A stretch of 14,947 bases of DNA from an uncultured Desulfobacterales bacterium (GTDB taxonomy: Bacteria; Desulfobacterota; Desulfobacteria; Desulfobacterales; UBA11574). Below, piece by piece: positions 14,323-14,947 of the stretch. The position numbers and the translations under genes are program-made. How positions within the stretch are numbered: position 1 is the first letter of the stretch; each line of letters begins with the position of its first letter. Location: the NCBI GenBank assembly GCA_937925895.1, contig CALANC010000327.1, forward strand, positions 1 to 14,947, written 5' to 3'. The notes under the pieces are model-generated. The model did not search any database, was not told the DNA's origin, and worked only from the letters and a program-made list of their open reading frames with translations.

Positions 14323-14947
14323 ATGCCTGTATTCGAATATACCGCTTTAGATGCTAAAGGGAAAACCGTTTCTGGAATAATTGATGCTGATAGTCCCCGG
14401 TCGGCTCGTTTAAAGCTGCGCGCATCCAGAACTTATCCGGTTACCATAAAGGAAGTACAAGATACGGTAACAAAAAAATTACCCTTCCTGGTATCACTTG
14501 TATCCTCTTTTACTCGCATCCGGCCGCAAGAGGTTTCTATGATGACAAGACAGCTGTCCACTCTTGTAGAAGCAGGCTTTCCATTGGTATCGGCAATCGA
14601 CACCCTTTTACCTCAAACGAGATCTCAAGCATTTAAAAAAATGCTGGCGAAGATCAAGGATTCGATTGTAGAAGGGAACAGTTTTGCTCAATCCCTGTCT
14701 TTGTATCCCGGCACGTTTTCCTCCCTGTATGTGAACATGATTCGAGCCGGTGAAACTTCGGGGGCACTTGAAATCGTTTTAGAACGGCTTGCCGACATCA
14801 GTGAAAAACAACAAGCGCTGAAACATCGCATTAGAGCCGCCTTGGCTTACCCAATTTTGATGTCTCTTATAGGCATACTGGTCCTATTTCTTCTTCTCAC
14901 CTTTATCGTTCCCAGTATAACCTTGATTTTTACAGAGATGAATCAGG
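14323..14947 (+). CDS. gspF: Type II secretion inner-membrane platform protein GspF, 3' end cut by window
   Basis: The first 208 codons of GspF. The start MPVFEYTALDAKGKTVSGII is the family N-terminus and is followed by ADSPRSARLKLRA, then the first T2SSF domain at about 70-190 (MMTRQLSTLVEAGFPLVSAI, GNSFAQSL, MIRAGETSGALEIVLERLAD). The first membrane segment starts near residue 178 (PILMSLIGILVLFLLLTFIV). GspF forms the platform that couples the GspE ATPase to pseudopilus assembly; PilC is the paralogue in type IV pili, but this N-terminus is the GspF form. The ATG at 14323 has no Shine-Dalgarno, only an A-run (ATCAAAAAAAA) upstream. No gspE precedes it, so gspF appears to open its own operon from the promoter at 14240-14268. 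Confidence 0.9.
   Translation, partial: MPVFEYTALDAKGKTVSGIIDADSPRSARLKLRASRTYPVTIKEVQDTVTKKLPFLVSLVSSFTRIRPQEVSMMTRQLSTLVEAGFPLVSAIDTLLPQTRSQAFKKMLAKIKDSIVEGNSFAQSLSLYPGTFSSLYVNMIRAGETSGALEIVLERLADISEKQQALKHRIRAALAYPILMSLIGILVLFLLLTFIVPSITLIFTEMNQ

Noticed and set aside
1..14947. Defence islands, CRISPR, IS elements, phage or tRNA genes
   Set aside because: No spaced direct repeats, transposase or integrase motifs, or cloverleaf sequences were seen. Nearly all the DNA is accounted for by housekeeping, envelope and secretion genes.

Overview
The window looks like chromosomal DNA of a Gram-negative anaerobe, most likely a Desulfobacterota (sulfate-reducer or syntroph type) bacterium. This is inferred from a four-subunit 2-oxoacid:ferredoxin oxidoreductase with a GltD-type flavoprotein fused to its ferredoxin subunit, from ExeA/GspB/GspF type II secretion genes, and from a CHASE2 adenylate cyclase. 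No database search was possible, so the lineage is an inference. Coding density is high. No rRNA, tRNA, CRISPR array, transposase or prophage gene was seen.

Layout, left to right. (1) Positions 1-3116, minus strand: exeA/gspA, gspB, a minimal J-domain protein and the first 69 codons of an ABC-F ATPase that runs off the left edge. They are closely spaced and read as one operon. (2) 3117-3281: a divergent promoter region. (3) 3282-3827, plus strand: a Tat-exported DUF882/MepK-like murein endopeptidase, ending 12 nt from a convergent L,D-transpeptidase. (4) 3840-9207, minus strand: an SH3b protein, an M48 lipoprotein metalloprotease, a CHASE2 class III adenylate cyclase and a YcbB-type L,D-transpeptidase. 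These genes overlap or nearly abut and form an envelope sensing and remodelling module. (5) 9253-13689, minus strand: a 2-oxoacid oxidoreductase operon in the order gamma, GltD-delta fusion, alpha, beta, with 1-nt spacing or 4-nt overlap between its first three genes. Only about 45 nt separate it from the SH3b gene, so one transcript may run through all eight genes. (6) 13690-14322: the only long gene-poor stretch. It holds the probable oxidoreductase promoter with AT-rich dyads, a 39-codon remnant of a P-loop kinase-like gene, GC-rich hairpins and a strong-looking sigma70-type promoter for gspF. (7) 14323 to the end, plus strand: gspF, cut off by the right edge.

Two themes stand out. The metabolic one is an oxidoreductase whose electron-carrier subunit is fused to an NAD(P)H/FAD module, so 2-oxoacid oxidation could pass electrons to a pyridine nucleotide inside one complex. 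The envelope one puts enzymes that make (L,D-transpeptidase) and, by homology to E. coli MepK, cut 3-3 peptidoglycan crosslinks beside ExeA/GspB, which in other bacteria help secretins through the peptidoglycan. Most genes belong to known families. The novelty lies in fusions, neighbourhoods, the truncated P-loop ORF and unexplained intergenic structure.
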